Shown here piece by piece: positions 1-10,150 of a DNA stretch of 64,000 bases. The position numbers and the translations under genes are program-made. Position 1 is the first letter of the stretch. The number at the start of each line of letters is the position of its first letter. The notes below the pieces were generated by a model that saw only the letters and a list, made by a program, of their open reading frames with translations, made no database searches and had not been told where the DNA came from. Source of the DNA: Trichobilharzia szidati (lineage: Eukaryota; Platyhelminthes; Trematoda; Strigeidida; Schistosomatidae); the NCBI GenBank assembly GCA_944472155.2, contig OX235277.1, forward strand, positions 38,512,804-38,576,803, read 5' to 3'.

Positions 1-462
1 CCTGAGAGGCTTGTCAATATATATATATATCCTAAGGAAATAAGAGGCAGTAAAACTATTGGAACTGTGTCGAAGAAAGCTGTATACATTAGTCTACCAT
101 ATAAAGGAGATGATGTACAAGAAGTATTCAAAGGAAAACTCGATAAAACTATTCGAAGAACTTATCATCCTGCCAAGTTTTCACTCATCATTGATGACGC
201 TAAACGGCTGCTTCAACAATCTGAGAAAGACCGGCTTCCAATCTTCAACACTGCTGATCGCATATATCACTGTGAGTGTATATGTGTATGCAAATACATT
301 GGTCATATGGAAACGCACTTGTCTCCCTGCATAATGGATCGTTCGCCCAAAAAGTTGAAAAAGACTGAGTTAAAAGTAGCAGCGAGTTCAATAACAAAGT
401 ATCTTGTGGCCGACGGAAATGATACTGGCACTGTCAAGTCATTTACAGTTGTCAGCAGATAA
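1..462 (+). pseudogene. PLE-F fragment: RT thumb region and degenerate GIY-YIG endonuclease
   Basis: The reading frame from about 67 to 462 gives 131 residues resembling the C-terminal part of a Penelope-like retroelement protein: a YISLPYKGDD-type segment near residue 7, a linker, then a Cys-rich run ending CKYIG at residues 75-79 and an SSITKYLV stretch. In this family that is the RT thumb followed by the GIY-YIG nicking domain. The Cys cluster is disturbed and the RT core is absent, with the window edge cutting the 5' side. It is a dead remnant. The family call rests on order and motif similarity with other copies in this window, not on a search. Confidence 0.6.
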
Positions 463-982
463 ACAAACGGAAGATACTTGCAGATGACGAGGCCAGGGCA
501 ACTAATGTTTATATAACTGATCTATGTGTACAGTAGGAAATAGTGGTCACTTTGAATCTACAATGGGTATATCTCTTACTTATTAATCGTTATTATTATT
601 ATCTTCAACATTTTATTATTCACTCACTTAAAACTATCTTTTGTCATTAGAATCATCCGTAATAGCTTGATAATAATTGGTTATTCATTTTGTAATTGTC
701 GACTTTTTTATGCCCTTTCTCCAATAACTAAACATCTACTTAAATGGTGCAATTGGCCCATAACCTCTTATATTCTTAATTGAAATCTCTCACCTCTTTG
801 CCCCTCTTATCTGTCTGACGCTGACCTGTAAGACATTCGCACCCGTTGTTTGGTGTGATTGGTTCACCAGTCATATACTTCCAAATGTATTTTTGAAAGT
901 AATCACATGTCACAGTATGTAGAGTATTCAGCTGAGGAGCAATTCTTCTCCCAAAATATGGTGAATTCAGTAAATCCTACTT
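463..982. other. AT-rich stretch without a recognised gene
   Basis: Pyrimidine-rich, AT-rich sequence, in part like the 3' untranslated tails that follow PLE open frames elsewhere in the window. No open frame, tRNA or repeat boundary can be supported. Confidence 0.4.
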
Positions 983-1480
983 TCAAGTGTTGGTTTGCAG
1001 GGGTTTGATTGATTGGTTACAGGATTTCATCATGAGCTGACACTAGCCAGAGGACCATTGGAAAACCTGTAGGGAGTACTGGACAGCTGTTTCTTCAACC
1101 TAGTTTGGAACTCTCCATCAGTACACACTGATGCTCACAAGTGACTGGGCCTATTCAGGTAGGTGACTACCTGGGTTCTGGTGAAAAGTCGTGACAAGTG
1201 GCGAACAGTAGGTCGGGTGTGAAGACAAATACTCGCCAGCAATGACATTCGCTAGTGGTCGTGCTATATCATGAATTGGCAGAAACTAGAATTCACAGTT
1301 TGTCCACTGGATCGGGTCCCAATGGCTTAAAGGGTCTACCAGAGCGCCTTGTAACCAGAAGGTCCTGGATACGAACTCAAGTGGATGCGTACTGATAAGG
1401 TGTCCTAAAGTGGGACGAAAAAGCTGCCCAGTACTCCTTGATGGTTTTCCAATGGTCCTCTATCTTATATCAGTTAATAA
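983..1480 (+). mobile_element. TH repeat copy with inverted left arm
   Basis: Bases 983-1128 are the hammerhead-plus-tail end of a TH unit in minus orientation. From 1129 a complete plus-oriented unit follows: leader, tRNA-like block (B-box region near 1365-1385) and hammerhead-like block at about 1390-1440 with GTACTGATAAGG and GGGACGAAA. The inverted-left, direct-right layout recurs at 13.8, 16.7, 38, 42.4 and 54.8 kb. The ribozyme core is mutated (CTGATAA). Confidence 0.7.
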
Positions 1481-1589
1481 TGAAGTCCTGCTTTATTAAC
1501 ACATCTGCTGATTGTTTTAGATTCATATCGGCAAAGTAACGTTTTCAGAATACTCATTTATCTGCTATTTATGTTTTTAGAATTTTTAA

Positions 1590-2560
1590 TATATTTGTGC
1601 ATTGAAGTTTCTGTAGCAATTTGGTTAAGTTTCGGGGGTGGAGTTGCTAGCACCACACCCCAACCCTCCCTCTTTATCCGGGCTTGGGACCGGCTAGAAA
1701 ACTAGTGAGCTAGTAATCTAGGCGAGGATGACTTATGTTTGATGTCACACAATATCGAAGACATACAAGCGAAAACCGACAAACTGGTCGAAGAAGCAGC
1801 AAAGACAGGACTCCAGGTGAACATAGACAAGACGGAGGTTATGAAAATAACCAACCAACCGACAACAGCAACAACAGCAGCAAAATCCAGCGCCAATCAT
1901 CATCAACGGGAGCGATTTGAAAGAGGTTACTTCATTCACTTATCTAGGGAGCATTGTCTCAACTACAGGAGGAACGGACGAGGATGTCAAATCGACAATC
2001 GAGAAGGCGAGAAACACATTCATCAACCTGAAACCAATCTGGAAATCTTCATCACTCAACTCAGCATCAACAACAAAATTCAGATTTTCAGTACAAACGT
2101 CAAGTCAGTCAGTTCTTCTATACCTACGGATCAGAAACTTGGCGAGTCACAAAGAATATATCCAACAGCCTGTTGCAGACCTTTATCAACAACTGTCTTC
2201 GCTCTATACTGAAGATCAAATGGCCGCCGGAAAGAATCACCAACAAGAAACTATGAGAACAAACAAAACAAGAACCGATCGCCCAACAAATATGCAGGAG
2301 AAAGTGTAGATGGATTGAACACTCGCTGAGGAGGTCGCTGGGTGACATCGCGCGTCAGGCCAGTGCTTGAGTGGAACCCGAAAGGGAAGTGACGAGTGGG
2401 ACGTCCAAGATGACATGGAGGAGATCGTGTAAAGAGAAACTGAAACAGTATGGATTAACATGGGTGCAAGTGAAAAGTACAGCAGAAAGCAGAAGCAAGT
2501 GGAGACGTGCAGTTGAAGTCCTATGTTCCACTAGGAACCCAAGTTAACAATAATAATAAT
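1590..2560 (+). mobile_element. RTE-type non-LTR element with internal deletion
   Basis: Bases about 1600-1728 match the 5' leader of the RTE fragment near 47890-47990 (shared GGGCTTGGGACCGGCTAGAA). At about 1728 the sequence jumps into the RT C-terminal region: DDLCLMSHNIEDIQAK, then VNIDKTEVMKI, then in another frame FTYLGSIVSTTGG. The usual downstream segments follow to the tail (GEVPLGTQV-type end, then AAT repeats near 2540-2562). Endonuclease and most of the RT are missing, so the copy is a 5'-leader-to-3'-end deletion derivative. Frameshifts and stops make it non-coding. Confidence 0.7.
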
Positions 2561-2633
2561 AATCTATCTGCTGTTAATGAATCACGAAACCTCAAAGAAC
2601 ATGATACACAAGGTTACATTAATTACAGTGTGC

Positions 2634-2780
2634 TTCCATTGAAAACCAGGGAGTACTGGACAGCCGTTTCGTTTTGGTTTGAGACTCTGTAGTGGTAAGC
2701 TGACATAACACCACCAAGGATTGGACCCAGGACCTCCAGATGACGAGGCAATATCCGGGTCCATTCAACCACTGGAACAG
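2634..2780 (-). mobile_element. TH repeat fragment
   Basis: Minus-oriented hammerhead-like block (GGAGTACTGGACAGCCGTTT) followed by a degenerate tRNA-like block with a GATTGGACCC-type B-box complement. The leader is lost. It abuts the next minus copy head to tail. Confidence 0.6.
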
Positions 2781-2782
2781 TT

Positions 2783-3003
2783 TAGTGTTGGTTTGCAGGA
2801 ATTTGATTGATTTCAAGATTTCACCATGAAGTTACATCAGTTGGGGTTACATGCAGGGAGTACTAGACAGCCAGCTGTTTCGTCCCAGTTTGGGACTCTT
2901 AATCAGTGCGCGCCCACTGAATTTCGAACCCAGGACCTTCTGGTTACTAAGCAAGCCCATTGATTATTAAGCCACTGAGACCTGATCCGATGCCCAACTG
3001 GTC
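2783..3003 (-). mobile_element. TH repeat fragment
   Basis: Minus-oriented unit starting with the typical end (GTGTTGGTTTGCAGG), hammerhead-like block at about 2862-2915 and a tRNA-like block whose B-box complement TTCGAACCC lies near 2925. Direct tandem neighbour of the copy at 2634. Confidence 0.65.
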
Positions 3004-3063
3004 TAATTACCGAGAAATGAAGATTTTAAAAAAAAATACCCAATAAAAATGCGTTCCACTCAC

Positions 3064-3427
3064 TTTTTATATTCGACGAATCAACGGATTTTGGAATAGC
3101 AGTAATAACATTCGACTCAGTATTAACTATTTCTTGTGGATCATTGAAAGTGACTAGGCGTAGTTTATCGTCATTCTTTCTCACCTCCATATCCCAATGA
3201 TGATGAGGCTGCTGCTGATGTTGATCACCACCTTCCGCGTCGACATCATTATTCTCTGTATCTGATAGACTTTGATCTGACCACATACGTCTAGCCTCAT
3301 TCACTTGATTCATAAACATTAATTCATGTTTCCGGCGTAAATTCTCTTTACGATCATAATAGCATATTAATGATTGTAGATAGGCCAATGCGACAAGTGA
3401 TAGGCAAATTTGAAAGATTAAGAAATC
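3064..3427 (-). CDS. Candidate internal exon of an unidentified host gene, with a predicted membrane segment
   Basis: On the minus strand the frame is open across the whole interval (364 nt, 121 codons plus one base). It is bounded by an AG acceptor at 3429-3428 and a strong donor, GTGAGT, starting at 3063. Read from the acceptor it begins on a codon boundary and leaves one base of a split codon. The peptide starts with about 22 hydrophobic residues (DFLIFQICLSLVALAYLQSL), then a basic run with RRKHE, an acidic SDTENNDVDAEGG segment and a His/Gln-rich stretch (QHQQQPHHH). That looks like a membrane span followed by a polar cytosolic region. None of it resembles the surrounding repeats. I do not recognise the protein. 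The polypyrimidine tract before the acceptor is poor, and no other exon is visible nearby. Confidence 0.45.
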
Positions 3428-3609
3428 CTATTTTTGTTTTGATTTTCATATTTTTGATCGAGAAAATGCGTCGGTGATTTACCGTAGATACAATCGAAAG
3501 AGAGAAAACAAAACAGAAAGAGGCGAGTGATAAAGAAGGGATGAACTTGGGTAGATAGGAGAATAAATTGTTACCGCATTCCTTTCAGAAAATTGAAACA
3601 AGTGAAATT

Positions 3610-4130
3610 AATATATACGTAAAACTTGGGCACTGTGGTAGTAAGTAATTCCATATTAGTTTGTTCATTAGATATATCACACAGTGAAACAGTATTATTT
3701 ACTGGATGACGTTTCGAACAAAATTTATTGTTCATAATCATATCAATTGTGATCACACGACTTTGACACTTGGGTTTTATAGTTTTATTTGTTTTCTCGT
3801 ATTTGTCGTAGGGGTAGTAGAATTTTCCAGATATCGGGGACAGGTGATGATTCACTCCTATTACACGTATTTGCAGTTGATTCGATAAACAAAGCTTGCT
3901 TCTGTTATTAATCTCTCCCTCCACCTTGTTACATTAGATTTTAAAACAGTCATCTTACCCTATCTCATCCTATTGTATGGTTGTGTGTAATTGCATGTTG
4001 TGAATGGTATAACTGAACTATTCTCTGGATTTCTTATTTTATGCGGGTCAACTAATCTAGATTTTGCTAGGTTTTCATGTTCGGCTAGTCTGACTGCCCC
4101 TTTTCTACTACTTTGACCTATGTATTTGCA
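3610..4130 (-). mobile_element. PLE-D 3' end, left half of a large inverted repeat
   Basis: Minus-strand frame 4235-3960 encodes CKYIGQSSRKGAVRLAEHEN then AKSRLVDPHKIRNPENSS, the GIY-YIG endonuclease start of the PLE-D group, followed towards 3610 by the 3' end. A hammerhead-like motif lies at about 3757-3700 (minus): stem II GAACA/TGTTC, GAAA, then palindromic ACGT and C. Bases 3654-4076 are repeated inverted at 4131-4558. The 54-bp spacer holds the only intact YIGQ segment. Confidence 0.7.
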
Positions 4131-4560
4131 TAAAAACCTAGCAGCTAAATCTAGATTAGTTGACCCGAATAAAATAAGAAATCTAGAGAATAGTTCAGAC
4201 ATAGCACTATACCACATGCAATTACATTCAACCATACAACTGGAGGGGATAAGATGACAATTTTAAAACCTAATGTAGCAGGGTGGAGGGCGAGATTGAT
4301 AACAGAAGCAAGCTTTGGTTATCGAGTCAACTGCAAATACGTGTAATAACAATGATTCAACACCCGTTCACCTAGATATCTGGAAAATTCTACTACCCCT
4401 ACGACAAATACGAGAAAACAAAGAAAACTATAAAACTCAAGTGTCAAAGTCGTGTGATCACAATTGATATGACTATGAGCAATAAATTGTGTTTGAAACC
4501 TTGTCATCCAGTAAATAATACTGTTTCAAAGTGTGATATATCTAATAAACAAACTGATAC
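4131..4560 (+). mobile_element. PLE-D 3' end, right half of a large inverted repeat
   Basis: Inverted partner of 3654-4076. In plus orientation it encodes remnants such as RLVDPNKIRNLENSSDIAL and ends near the DIWKILLPL terminus typical of PLE-D. It then runs into the hammerhead-like tail at about 4455-4510 (GAGCAATAAATTGTGTTTGAAACC, degenerate) and the GTGTGATATATC end. Stops in every frame. Confidence 0.7.
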
Positions 4561-4589
4561 TGAAACAAGTGAATTCGCGAAAAGTCGTT

Positions 4590-4858
4590 TTTCAAGGCGT
4601 GTTTTTCGTCCACATGAATTCAACAACACTATCTTGCAAAATTATGAAAAAAATACGGAAGTAGGGCTACAAGAATTGCGGTCATTGAACATCTGGTCGA
4701 GACCAGTCACCACAGTATCTTTGCAGACTCCTTCTTTAAAGTTATCCACAAGACAAAAAGTGATCTCTCCAAATTATTATATTTCCAACACCACTGTATT
4801 ACTGAAGGTTTGGCTGTCGAAATAGAAAAGCCAGACCTTTGTATACAAAAGAATTATT
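4590..4858 (+). pseudogene. PLE-A2-like endonuclease C-terminal fragment
   Basis: Frameshifted remnant of the segment that follows GIY-YIG in PLE-A2: an EHLVE-type stretch near 4690, FKVIHKTKSDLSK near 4735, and LAIEIEKPDLCIQK near 4810-4850, matching EALAIETEKPELCVQKK in the copy at 8491. The frame breaks several times. Confidence 0.6.
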
Positions 4859-5457
4859 AGATTGGATTAGAATTACTTAGAGAATTACTTAGAAAAAATG
4901 GTTATCCAGATAAATTCATTGAGAAAAATATGAATTCAGCACCAAGGAGAGTCGGAGACAACATCAGCGAAATAATAACACAGCGCTTGAAGAATGCAGC
5001 TAAAAGAGCTAATTATGCAGCAGAGGTACGTTGTCTCTTCACAACCACCCCTATTCTACGTTCGAGAAATAAGGATAAACTACCTAAATTTGCCTCCTCC
5101 TCTATGTGTATCTACCAGTTTGACTGCAGCTGCGGAGCCAGGTACATTGGGCGTACAATTAGACAGGTTCATCATCGTATTTCCGAACATCATCCAACAT
5201 GGTTAAGCAAGGGACAAACAAGATCTATTTGTAGCTCTATTTTAGCACACTTTATAGATAGTGAGCATAAGGTTGACGTTAATACTGCATTTAAAATTAT
5301 TTATCGCATTCCTACTAATCTTAATTTTGCTCTACGAGTTTGTCTTCTACAGACAGCTGAAGCAATAGGAATCCACCTGAAGAAGCCAAGCCTATGTGTG
5401 TTCAGAAGAAATTTGTACAGCCACTTTCCTTACCGTGGCTATCATCACATGAATATA
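4859..5457 (+). pseudogene. PLE-A RT thumb plus GIY-YIG endonuclease, internally deleted
   Basis: The frame from about 4866 gives LRKNGYPDKFIEKNMN, then from 4930 an uninterrupted 176 residues: NISEIITQRLKNAAKRA (thumb helix), LPKFASSSMCIYQFDCSC, GARYIGRTIRQVHHRISEHH (GIY-YIG motif with its upstream Cys pair), PTWLSKGQ, and a conserved C-terminus with FKIIYRIPTNLNFALRVCLL and EAIGIHLKKPSLC. Compared with the copy at 53388 it lacks about 20 residues between KNMN and GDN, and it has no RT catalytic domain. The endonuclease domain itself is open and looks well preserved. It ends at TAA 5458-5460. It would nick target DNA if part of a complete element; alone it is a 5'-truncated copy. Confidence 0.75.
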
Positions 5458-5460
5458 TAA

Positions 5461-5737
5461 ACCGGACTACTTCGCCCCTCTCCCTCTAAAACCTTTAAAA
5501 TTATAAAAATTATAATTGTCCAAATTATTTTATTTATATTTATTTTGACCACTTCATCTTTAATTACGTGTTATCCTTGTAAAATTAATTTATTCTAACC
5601 ATTTCTACCTTTTAAATGTGTATTGATTTTCTTCGTTTATTATCAACCCATTGGTATTTTGACACTGACTAATTATTGTTAACAAAGATATCAGTGCCAC
5701 TTGATTGGTATATTGTTGTGTATTGTAACAAAAATGC

Positions 5738-5770
<33 letters not shown>

Positions 5771-6027
5771 TAGAGTAGAGCCAGAGATGAGGATCTCTTA
5801 TGGTCTTAACATGTCTATACTAAATTTATTAGAATTTTCCACAGCCGTATCACGAGGATGACGTCACATGTGATGATATCTTACGTTCTAGTATTCCGAG
5901 CAATCCCTGTTTCTAGCTAAATAAATTTATGACCTTAGCTGTCCAGAAAAATTCATATAAATGAGAAATTATAGGATATTTGGAGACTTTATACCACAGT
6001 CAGTGTGAATTCAGTAGACATATCAAC
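5461..6027 (+). other. PLE-A 3' untranslated tail, AT microsatellite and unassigned sequence
   Basis: T-rich tail following the PLE-A frame to about 5740, then an (AT)n run at about 5740-5770 and 250 bases with no recognisable feature. No gene seen. Confidence 0.45.
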
Positions 6028-6036
6028 TAAAACTGA

Positions 6037-6466
6037 TACTCAAGTATTGTTTTTATAGGGAATTTTTGTTTGATTGGTTGCAGGAGTATCAGAATAATGC
6101 TCACTAGCGACTGGACCAATTCAGAAAGTTACCTGGGGTTTTAGCGGAAATCCGTGACCATAAGAGTGACAGCAGGTTGAAAATGAGGCAGTAACTCATA
6201 GAAGAAGACATTGCGAGGTGGTCGCGCTATGTAGTGGATTGGCAGAAGTAAGAATTGATGGGTTAGCCATTGGATTGGGTCCCAGTGGCTGATGAATGGT
6301 CGACGAAGTCGCTAGCCTTGTAACCAGAAGGTCCTGGTTTCGAACCCTGTCGGTGAGTGCGTACTGCTGAATCGGGGTTCCGAACTAGGCTGACGAAATA
6401 GTTGGCTGTCCAGTACTCCAATGGTTCTATAACTAATGTCGGCTCATAATGAAATCCTCCAACCAA
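6037..6466 (+). mobile_element. TH repeat, near-complete, with possible 9-bp target duplication
   Basis: Short inverted left end (6041-6085), then a plus unit: leader from about 6092, tRNA-like block at 6280-6355 (B-box-like GGTTTCGAACC), hammerhead-like block at 6357-6415 with A6 changed (CTGCTGA). Flanked by TAAAACTGA at 6028-6036 and 6467-6475. Confidence 0.7.
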
Positions 6467-6475
6467 TAAAACTGA

Positions 6476-6965
6476 CTCTGTTAACTAATTAGAAATGGAT
6501 GAAATAACTACAAGATCGGAGATAACTTCAGGAAAATAACCGACCAAAGTGCGTCCATGGAAAACATCGTCTATGAAATAAAATATAAAAAAATCCAGGC
6601 CATCTGGGTAGGGTATCAGAAAACCTAGTACAAAAATAACCCAAAAGGTGACTTCTTTCTGAAGTTTGTTCTGCCAATGATACCATGGATAGGACATAGC
6701 TCAAACGAGTATAGATATTTGAAGTCATTTAGCTGCAGAGGTGAAGGACTTCGTGTTTCAACTTCAAATGTTTGTTTAAAAACAGACTGGAGAACCTTTA
6801 GCCTCATACTAAATCCTCGACCTTATGCAACCAAACACTTGACGTTATACAATCAATCAGTCTCGTTGATTTGACCATTAACCCAGACTAATTTTATAGC
6901 TTTCAAAACTTATCACCAACTGATCTCATTTAGAGAACTAAAGAAAGAAAAAATCATGGCGTACT
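6476..6965. other. Unassigned sequence
   Basis: About 490 bases with scattered short open frames on both strands and no motif that I recognise. No repeat partner found by eye in this window. Confidence 0.35.
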
Positions 6966-6969
6966 GTAC

Positions 6970-7590
6970 TATTGTCGCATCCTTCTTTGGTGCTTTTCGG
7001 TAGTGCATACCTGTCATTCCACGAAGAATCAAACTCAGAACCTTCATGTTACGAGGCGAGCCAAAGTGGACGTTCCCCTCTTCGTCTTCGTATCCATGAT
7101 CATAAACTAGCCGTCAAAAGACATGACATCCACTCCCTCATTCATATCGCCTCACTGCATACAGACAAGCACGCACATCAATTCGACTGGGACAACGTTC
7201 AAATATTAGAGAGAAGAAACACCAAGAATGCCAGAGGAATTTTTAGAAGCCTCCTGATATTCCAGTGAATCGTCAGTTATTAGATACATCGACATAGACA
7301 AAATTTACCAATCGATAAGAAGGAAATCTCACACACAAAGGGTCAAACTTCAGGTCAAGGAAACAATCTGTAGCAATACAAGTAGCCGAGAGGTTTTGAA
7401 AACACACAAAAACAGCTAATCACGTTCACGGTTACCTACCAGGAGAGCTGATATGGAGAAATGTAAAAGCTCACTTCAAACTGAAGTGTATGAGCTGAAG
7501 ATATTGCCTGGTAAGGCAATGAAAGCTTCGCAAACAAATAAACCATCCCGCTCAGAGAACACAACTACGCCAATACATATATATATATAT
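6970..7590 (+). mobile_element. PLE-B endonuclease fragment and 3' end
   Basis: Frame 6972-7268 encodes SQSGRSPLRLRIHDHKLA, HDIHSLIHIASLHTDKHAHQ and FDWDNVQILERRNTKNA, the back half of a PLE GIY-YIG domain. The YIG residues themselves are lost. The tail ends in a hammerhead-like motif at about 7491-7540: CTGAAGA, stem II TTGCC/GGCAA, GAAA and palindromic AGCT. Other PLE-B copies lie at 22915, 27700, 33070 and 39590. Confidence 0.7.
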
Positions 7591-7591
7591 A

Positions 7592-7930
7592 GGGTACAGC
7601 AGGTTGAAGATGAGGCTGTAGGTCATCGAAGAAGACATTGCGAAATGGTCACGCTATGTCATGAATTGGCAGAAGTTAGAATTCATGGGCTGGCCATTGG
7701 ACCGGGTCCCAGTGGCTGAATGGTCTACGAGGTCGCTAGCCTTGTAACCAGAAGGTCGTGGGTTGGAACCCTGGTGGTGTGTGCGTACTGCTGAAGAGTT
7801 GCAGACTACGAAGAAACAGCTGTCCAGTACTACCTAGATGGTTTTCCAGTGGTTCTCTAACTGATGTCAGCTTATGATGAAATCCTCCAGCCAATCAAAC
7901 GAAATCCCTGCAAAACCAATACTTGAAAAT
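7592..7930 (+). mobile_element. TH repeat copy
   Basis: Plus unit truncated at its 5' side (starts GGGTACAGCAGG next to an AT run). tRNA-like block 7695-7770 with A-box-like TGGCTGAATGG; hammerhead-like block 7787-7850 (CTGCTGA, damaged stem II). The tail runs to CCAATACTTGAAAA. Confidence 0.7.
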
Positions 7931-8337
7931 ATATGTAAAACTTAGATCGAACACTTACTGACGAGCCTAATTAGTAGTGGATCAAGACATTAACAATTAT
8001 TTATCGACCTATCTTATACACATGACAATGAAAATATTGTTCAATATGATAATGTATATATTATGTATGGACTTTCTGTGCGTATGACGACAAAGCGATA
8101 AAAATACACTCACAATGATGTCAATTTAAGATTTTAAGATAACTTCCTTATTACTGTTAAACAGTGTAACAGTGACTAAATAGAAATATATATACTGACA
8201 ATCATATATAAAAACTAGTTCAATGACATTCATATGATGATGCGGTTTAATTTAAATAGAATTTTTCATAATGCACATTATCTGTTCCAAGTAAAATACT
8301 TAGCTAATAATCCGACTAACTAAAAATTAAAGTTTTG
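7931..8337. other. AT-rich unassigned sequence
   Basis: No open frame or repeat that I can support. Confidence 0.35.
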
Positions 8338-8477
8338 ATCATGAGCAGACATCAGTTGGAGAACCATTAGGAAACTAGGGAGTACTGGACAGCTGTTTCG
8401 TCCAGTTTGGGACTCTTCATCGGTAGCCACCTACTAATCAGAACAGTTACCGTTCAAATTCCAGCAAATTAACAAAC
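8338..8477 (-). mobile_element. TH repeat, left inverted arm, split by a PLE insertion
   Basis: Minus-oriented TH end with GGAGTACTGGACAGCTGTTT and GGGACTCTTCATCGGTA. Its continuation is the plus unit starting at 9826. The PLE-A2 element at 8491-9812 sits between them. Confidence 0.65.
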
Positions 8478-8515
8478 ACTTGATTCTTATAGAAAATCAA
8501 AACAAATGATTCAGC

Positions 8516-9232
8516 GAAGAGACCCGTTGGTCGAAAACGAAACCTGATCCGGTCGCTTGCCACTCGTATTCGGCGCACATCTAGCCCTGATACTGTGGAA
8601 GATGAGTTATATATCTTGAGGAAAATCCTAATAGATAATGGATTTCCACCACATTTTATAGACAAGAATATACATTCAAATCCTAAAAAACGTGACTTAT
8701 CATCCGTACCCAAGAAAAAACTTTACATGAGGTTGGAATTCAAAGGGGACTTAGCTTACGTTATCATGAAAAGAAGGATATCACTGTCCCTGAAAAGAAC
8801 ATTCCCTGCTGCATCTCTGAGAATAGCCTTTACTAGTCGACCATTATTGTTCAATAACCTGAAGGACAAGATCCCGCTGTTGACCAACTCTATGTGCGTT
8901 TATCAATTCACCTGCTCGTGTGGAGCTAGGTATATCGGTCGTTCGACACGAGTTTTGTCCAAGAGGGTACAAGAACACTATCCTGCTGGTGGTTACGAAA
9001 AGGCGGAAGTGGAGCAATAAGAAGCGCGATCATTGAACATCTGGTCGATAATGATCACCCTATCTCTATAGCCTCTGCCTTCAAAGTCATCTACAAGGCA
9101 AAGGGTAATTTACCCAATTCCCTACGTACCTGACTCATCTGTATTGCTGAAGCTTTGGCTATCGAAACAGAAAAGCCAGAGCTCTGTGTACAGAAAAAGT
9201 TCGTTCAACCCCTCCAACTTTCATGGTCTTAA
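8516..9232 (+). pseudogene. PLE-A2 RT thumb and GIY-YIG endonuclease, frameshifted
   Basis: The frame starts inside the truncated RT thumb (KRNLIRSLATRIRR, then DTVEDELYILRKILIDNGFP) and stays open to 9020: SVPKKKLYMRLEFKGD, KRTFPAASLRIAF, then MCVYQFTCSCGARYIGRSTR carrying the Cys pair and the YIGR catalytic motif. A frameshift after GGYEKAEVEQ leaves the C-terminus in other frames: EHLVDNDHPISIASAFKVIY and EALAIETEKPELCVQKKF. There is no RT catalytic core. No start codon is expected since this is a 5' truncation. Confidence 0.75.
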
Positions 9233-9724
9233 TCCCTCTATGCTAAAGTATGGTAATCCCCAATCATATTTTAGCTCTACCAATTTTCCATCTTTTCATT
9301 TTTGTCTATTCAATTTGTATACTCTTCCTTATTACATCAATTGTTACTATTACTACTCTCACTTCTAATTGTCCCCGGTATTATTTCACTTGTTCCACTT
9401 GTCATTCTAAATCAATTCCTTTTTACAACATTAAATTCTATGCTATTATATTTTACACAATATTACGTAACGCTTTTATTCTATTCGATTTGTCTACTAA
9501 TCTTATAATTCCACATCCTTTTTCAAGTTCTATCCATCCTATGAATTATTCTATAAATGACATTAATTTGATTTGCCACTTGACATTTGACTACGATTAT
9601 AATCACAAACATTTTAGTTTTAATTGCATTTCATAGTAGTACTATTATTATTTTATGCATTCACACCTATGATTCAATTCCCTCACCGGATATAACTTCT
9701 TAAAAGCCATATATATACGATTGT

Positions 9725-9767
9725 ACAGCTTGATGATAAATTCGTTGAAAAGAGTCTCTTCGCTGAA
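9725..9767 (+). ncRNA. Hammerhead-like ribozyme at the PLE-A2 3' end
   Basis: CAGC, then TTGATGA (core CTGATGA with C3 changed), a weak stem II, GAAA, a near-palindromic stem III (AAGAG T CTCTT), then C and GCTG pairing back to CAGC as stem I. Stem I lies directly beside the core on both sides, as a hammerhead needs. A short loopless stem III is the type known from PLE ribozymes, which act best as dimers. The C3 change and weak stem II suggest low activity. Confidence 0.6.
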
Positions 9768-9825
9768 TCATTTGTTTTGATTTTCTATATGTTACAATGG
9801 GAATTTTCCATGACTTGATTCTTAT

Positions 9826-10150
9826 TCCGATGTTCACTGGCTACTGGCTAAAGACAGTTACCTGGAGTTCAGGTGAGAAGTCACAACCAGTGGGGACCAC
9901 CAAGTCAGGTTACAGATGATAACATCGACTGGCGATTACGTCACATATATATCACGAATTGATGGAGGTTGGAATTCACGCACTTTTAAATGAGGTCTTA
10001 ATAGTTAAATGGTCTGCAGGCTTGCCTTGTACCCGGAAGGTCCTGGATTCAAAATCCGGTAGGTTTGTACAGCCGGAGGGCTACAAATTAAAGCGAAATA
10101 GCTGTCCAATACTACCTGATTTCCCGACTGTTCTCTAAATGAAGTCATTT
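9826..10150 (+). mobile_element. TH repeat, plus unit (right part of split copy)
   Basis: Leader from 9826, tRNA-like block around 10010-10060 with a degenerate B-box (GGATTCAAAATCC) and a heavily altered hammerhead-like block 10070-10120 that keeps GCGAAATAGCTGTCC. Completes the copy begun at 8338. Confidence 0.6.

Larger units (their letters stand above)
8491..9812 (+). mobile_element. PLE-A2: whole 5'-truncated Penelope-like insertion with 13-bp target duplication
   Basis: Flanked by the perfect duplication ACTTGATTCTTAT at 8478-8490 and 9813-9825. The left end (8491-8523) is an inverted copy of the 3' end (about 9752-9793), including half of the hammerhead motif. The truncated coding region follows directly from about 8516, then a T-rich 3' untranslated region and the hammerhead motif. 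An inverted end segment of about 35 bp is reminiscent of the terminal arrangement described for Penelope elements. The target is a TH repeat. This is the clearest demonstration of insertion boundaries for a PLE in the window. Confidence 0.85.

Noticed and set aside
4961..5460. Bacterial-type GIY-YIG repair protein or homing endonuclease
   Set aside because: The upstream thumb sequence, the Cys pair and the C-terminal LCVQKK-like end are those of PLE proteins found many times in this window.
9250..9636. 128-codon Phe/Ile/Tyr-rich plus frame resembling a membrane protein
   Set aside because: It is the T-rich 3' untranslated tail of PLE-A2, bounded by the coding remnant and the ribozyme; hydrophobicity follows from T-richness.
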